A stretch of 14,408 nucleotides of DNA from JBCBWG01 sp039039985 (GTDB taxonomy: Bacteria; Pseudomonadota; Alphaproteobacteria; Rhizobiales; Hyphomicrobiaceae): positions 1 to 14,408 of the forward strand of contig JBCCOV010000132.1 of the NCBI GenBank assembly GCA_039039985.1, written 5' to 3'. The notes under the pieces are model-generated. The model worked only from the letters and a program-made list of their open reading frames with translations. It ran no database searches and had not been told where the DNA came from. Both the position numbers and the translations under genes were made by a program. Each line of letters opens with the position of its first letter. Within the stretch, counting starts at the first letter, position 1. Of this stretch, positions 13,789 to 14,408 are shown piece after piece.

Positions 13789-14408
13789 ATGGGCGACGAG
13801 AGCGACTCAAAGCTGGAGCGTGGCTTTCTACGTGGTTTGCAGACCTATGGCGACCGCGATTTCTCGATCTACATGCGGCGCGCGTTTGCCAAGTCGCAAG
13901 GGTTTTCGAGCGAACAACTGGACAAACCCGTCGTTGGAATCGCGAACACGTTCTCGCGCTTCAATCCGTGCCATCGGCATTTTCCCGAACTGATTGAGGC
14001 GATCAAGCGCGGCGTTACGGCAGCCGGCGGGCTCGCGCTCGAGTTTCCGACGATCAGCCTGCACGAATCCACGCTTGCCCCGAACTCCATGAAGTTCCGG
14101 AACCTGATGGCGCTCGATACGGAAGAGATGATCCGCGCCCAACCGATGGATGCCGCCGTTCTGATGGGTGGCTGCGACAAGACGGTGCCGGCCCAGCTGA
14201 TGGCAGCCGTGAGTTGCGGCAAGCCAGCCATTCAATTGATCGGCGGGCCGCAGATGACGTCACGCTACAAGGACGATCGCGTCGGGGCGTGCACCGATTG
14301 CCGGAAGTTCTGGACGCAATATCGGGCCGGCAAGTTGTCCGATGATGAGATCGACATGGTCGAGAGCCGCCTGGTGACGACCGCGGGCACCTGTGCCGTG
14401 ATGGGCAC
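13789..14408 (+). CDS. IlvD/Edd family dehydratase, N-terminal part (runs off the window)
   Basis: The first 206 residues of an iron-sulfur dehydratase of the IlvD/Edd family, which removes water from 2,3-dihydroxy acids or sugar acids to give 2-keto acids. The ATG at 13789 has AGGA five bases upstream and the frame is open to the window end. Three cluster-ligand cysteines are visible: C61 in FNPCHRHF, C129 in GGCDKT (with K131, the usual carboxylated magnesium lysine) and C202 in AGTCAVMG. This spacing matches the [2Fe-2S] members such as pentonate (arabinonate, xylonate) dehydratases and bacterial IlvD. The NPCH form and the long basic N-terminus (RGLQTYGDRDFSIYMRRAFAKSQG) favour the sugar-acid group over biosynthetic IlvD. 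It may extend the neighbouring catabolic cluster, although it is separated from it by two unrelated small genes. Confidence 0.87.
   Translation, partial: MGDESDSKLERGFLRGLQTYGDRDFSIYMRRAFAKSQGFSSEQLDKPVVGIANTFSRFNPCHRHFPELIEAIKRGVTAAGGLALEFPTISLHESTLAPNSMKFRNLMALDTEEMIRAQPMDAAVLMGGCDKTVPAQLMAAVSCGKPAIQLIGGPQMTSRYKDDRVGACTDCRKFWTQYRAGKLSDDEIDMVESRLVTTAGTCAVMG

Overview
This GC-rich window looks like a chromosomal segment of an alphaproteobacterium. The lineage call rests on the style of the cysteinyl-tRNA synthetase, citramalate synthase, MeaB-type GTPase and M48 protease sequences, and on long colinear runs of genes with ATGA stop/start overlaps. It is an inference from protein style, not from a marker gene. 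No rRNA, tRNA, CRISPR array, transposase or phage structural gene was seen.

Left part (1-2901, plus strand): the 3' end of cysS overlaps a GNAT acetyltransferase by 4 bases, and a full-length citramalate synthase (cimA, pyruvate route to isoleucine) follows. Then comes a 539-base gene-free stretch (2902-3440) built around a tandem repeat of about 110 bp in three copies, each carrying compact hairpins.

Middle (3441-6219, minus strand): in transcription order, a LOG-family nucleoside-monophosphate phosphoribohydrolase, an HtpX-like membrane M48 protease and a MeaB/ArgK-family GTPase. These look like housekeeping or maintenance genes; only the last two are close enough to suggest co-transcription.

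Accessory catabolic part (6322-12423): in transcription order on the minus strand, a PdxA-fold dehydrogenase, a COG3618-type amidohydrolase (4-base overlap), a cyclase-family metal hydrolase (10-base gap) and a family-5 ABC substrate-binding protein with a signal peptide. A Lys-Ser-Ser amidase is transcribed divergently on the plus strand from a shared 226-base region. Together they suggest uptake and stepwise hydrolysis/oxidation of a small cyclic, lactone or amide-bearing organic acid. The substrate is not readable from the sequence. The PdxA-like protein keeps its metal histidines but has lost most residues that bind the phosphorylated substrate in true PdxA, so it is probably not a vitamin B6 enzyme.

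Right part (12424-14408): a gap with 15-bp direct repeats and a terminator-like hairpin, a small secreted six-cysteine protein of unknown function, a convergent small protein with a C39/papain-like Cys-His-Asp arrangement, and the 5' part of an IlvD/Edd-family sugar-acid dehydratase that runs off the window. The best candidates for something undescribed are the catabolic cluster, the hairpin tandem repeat and the orphan secreted six-Cys protein.
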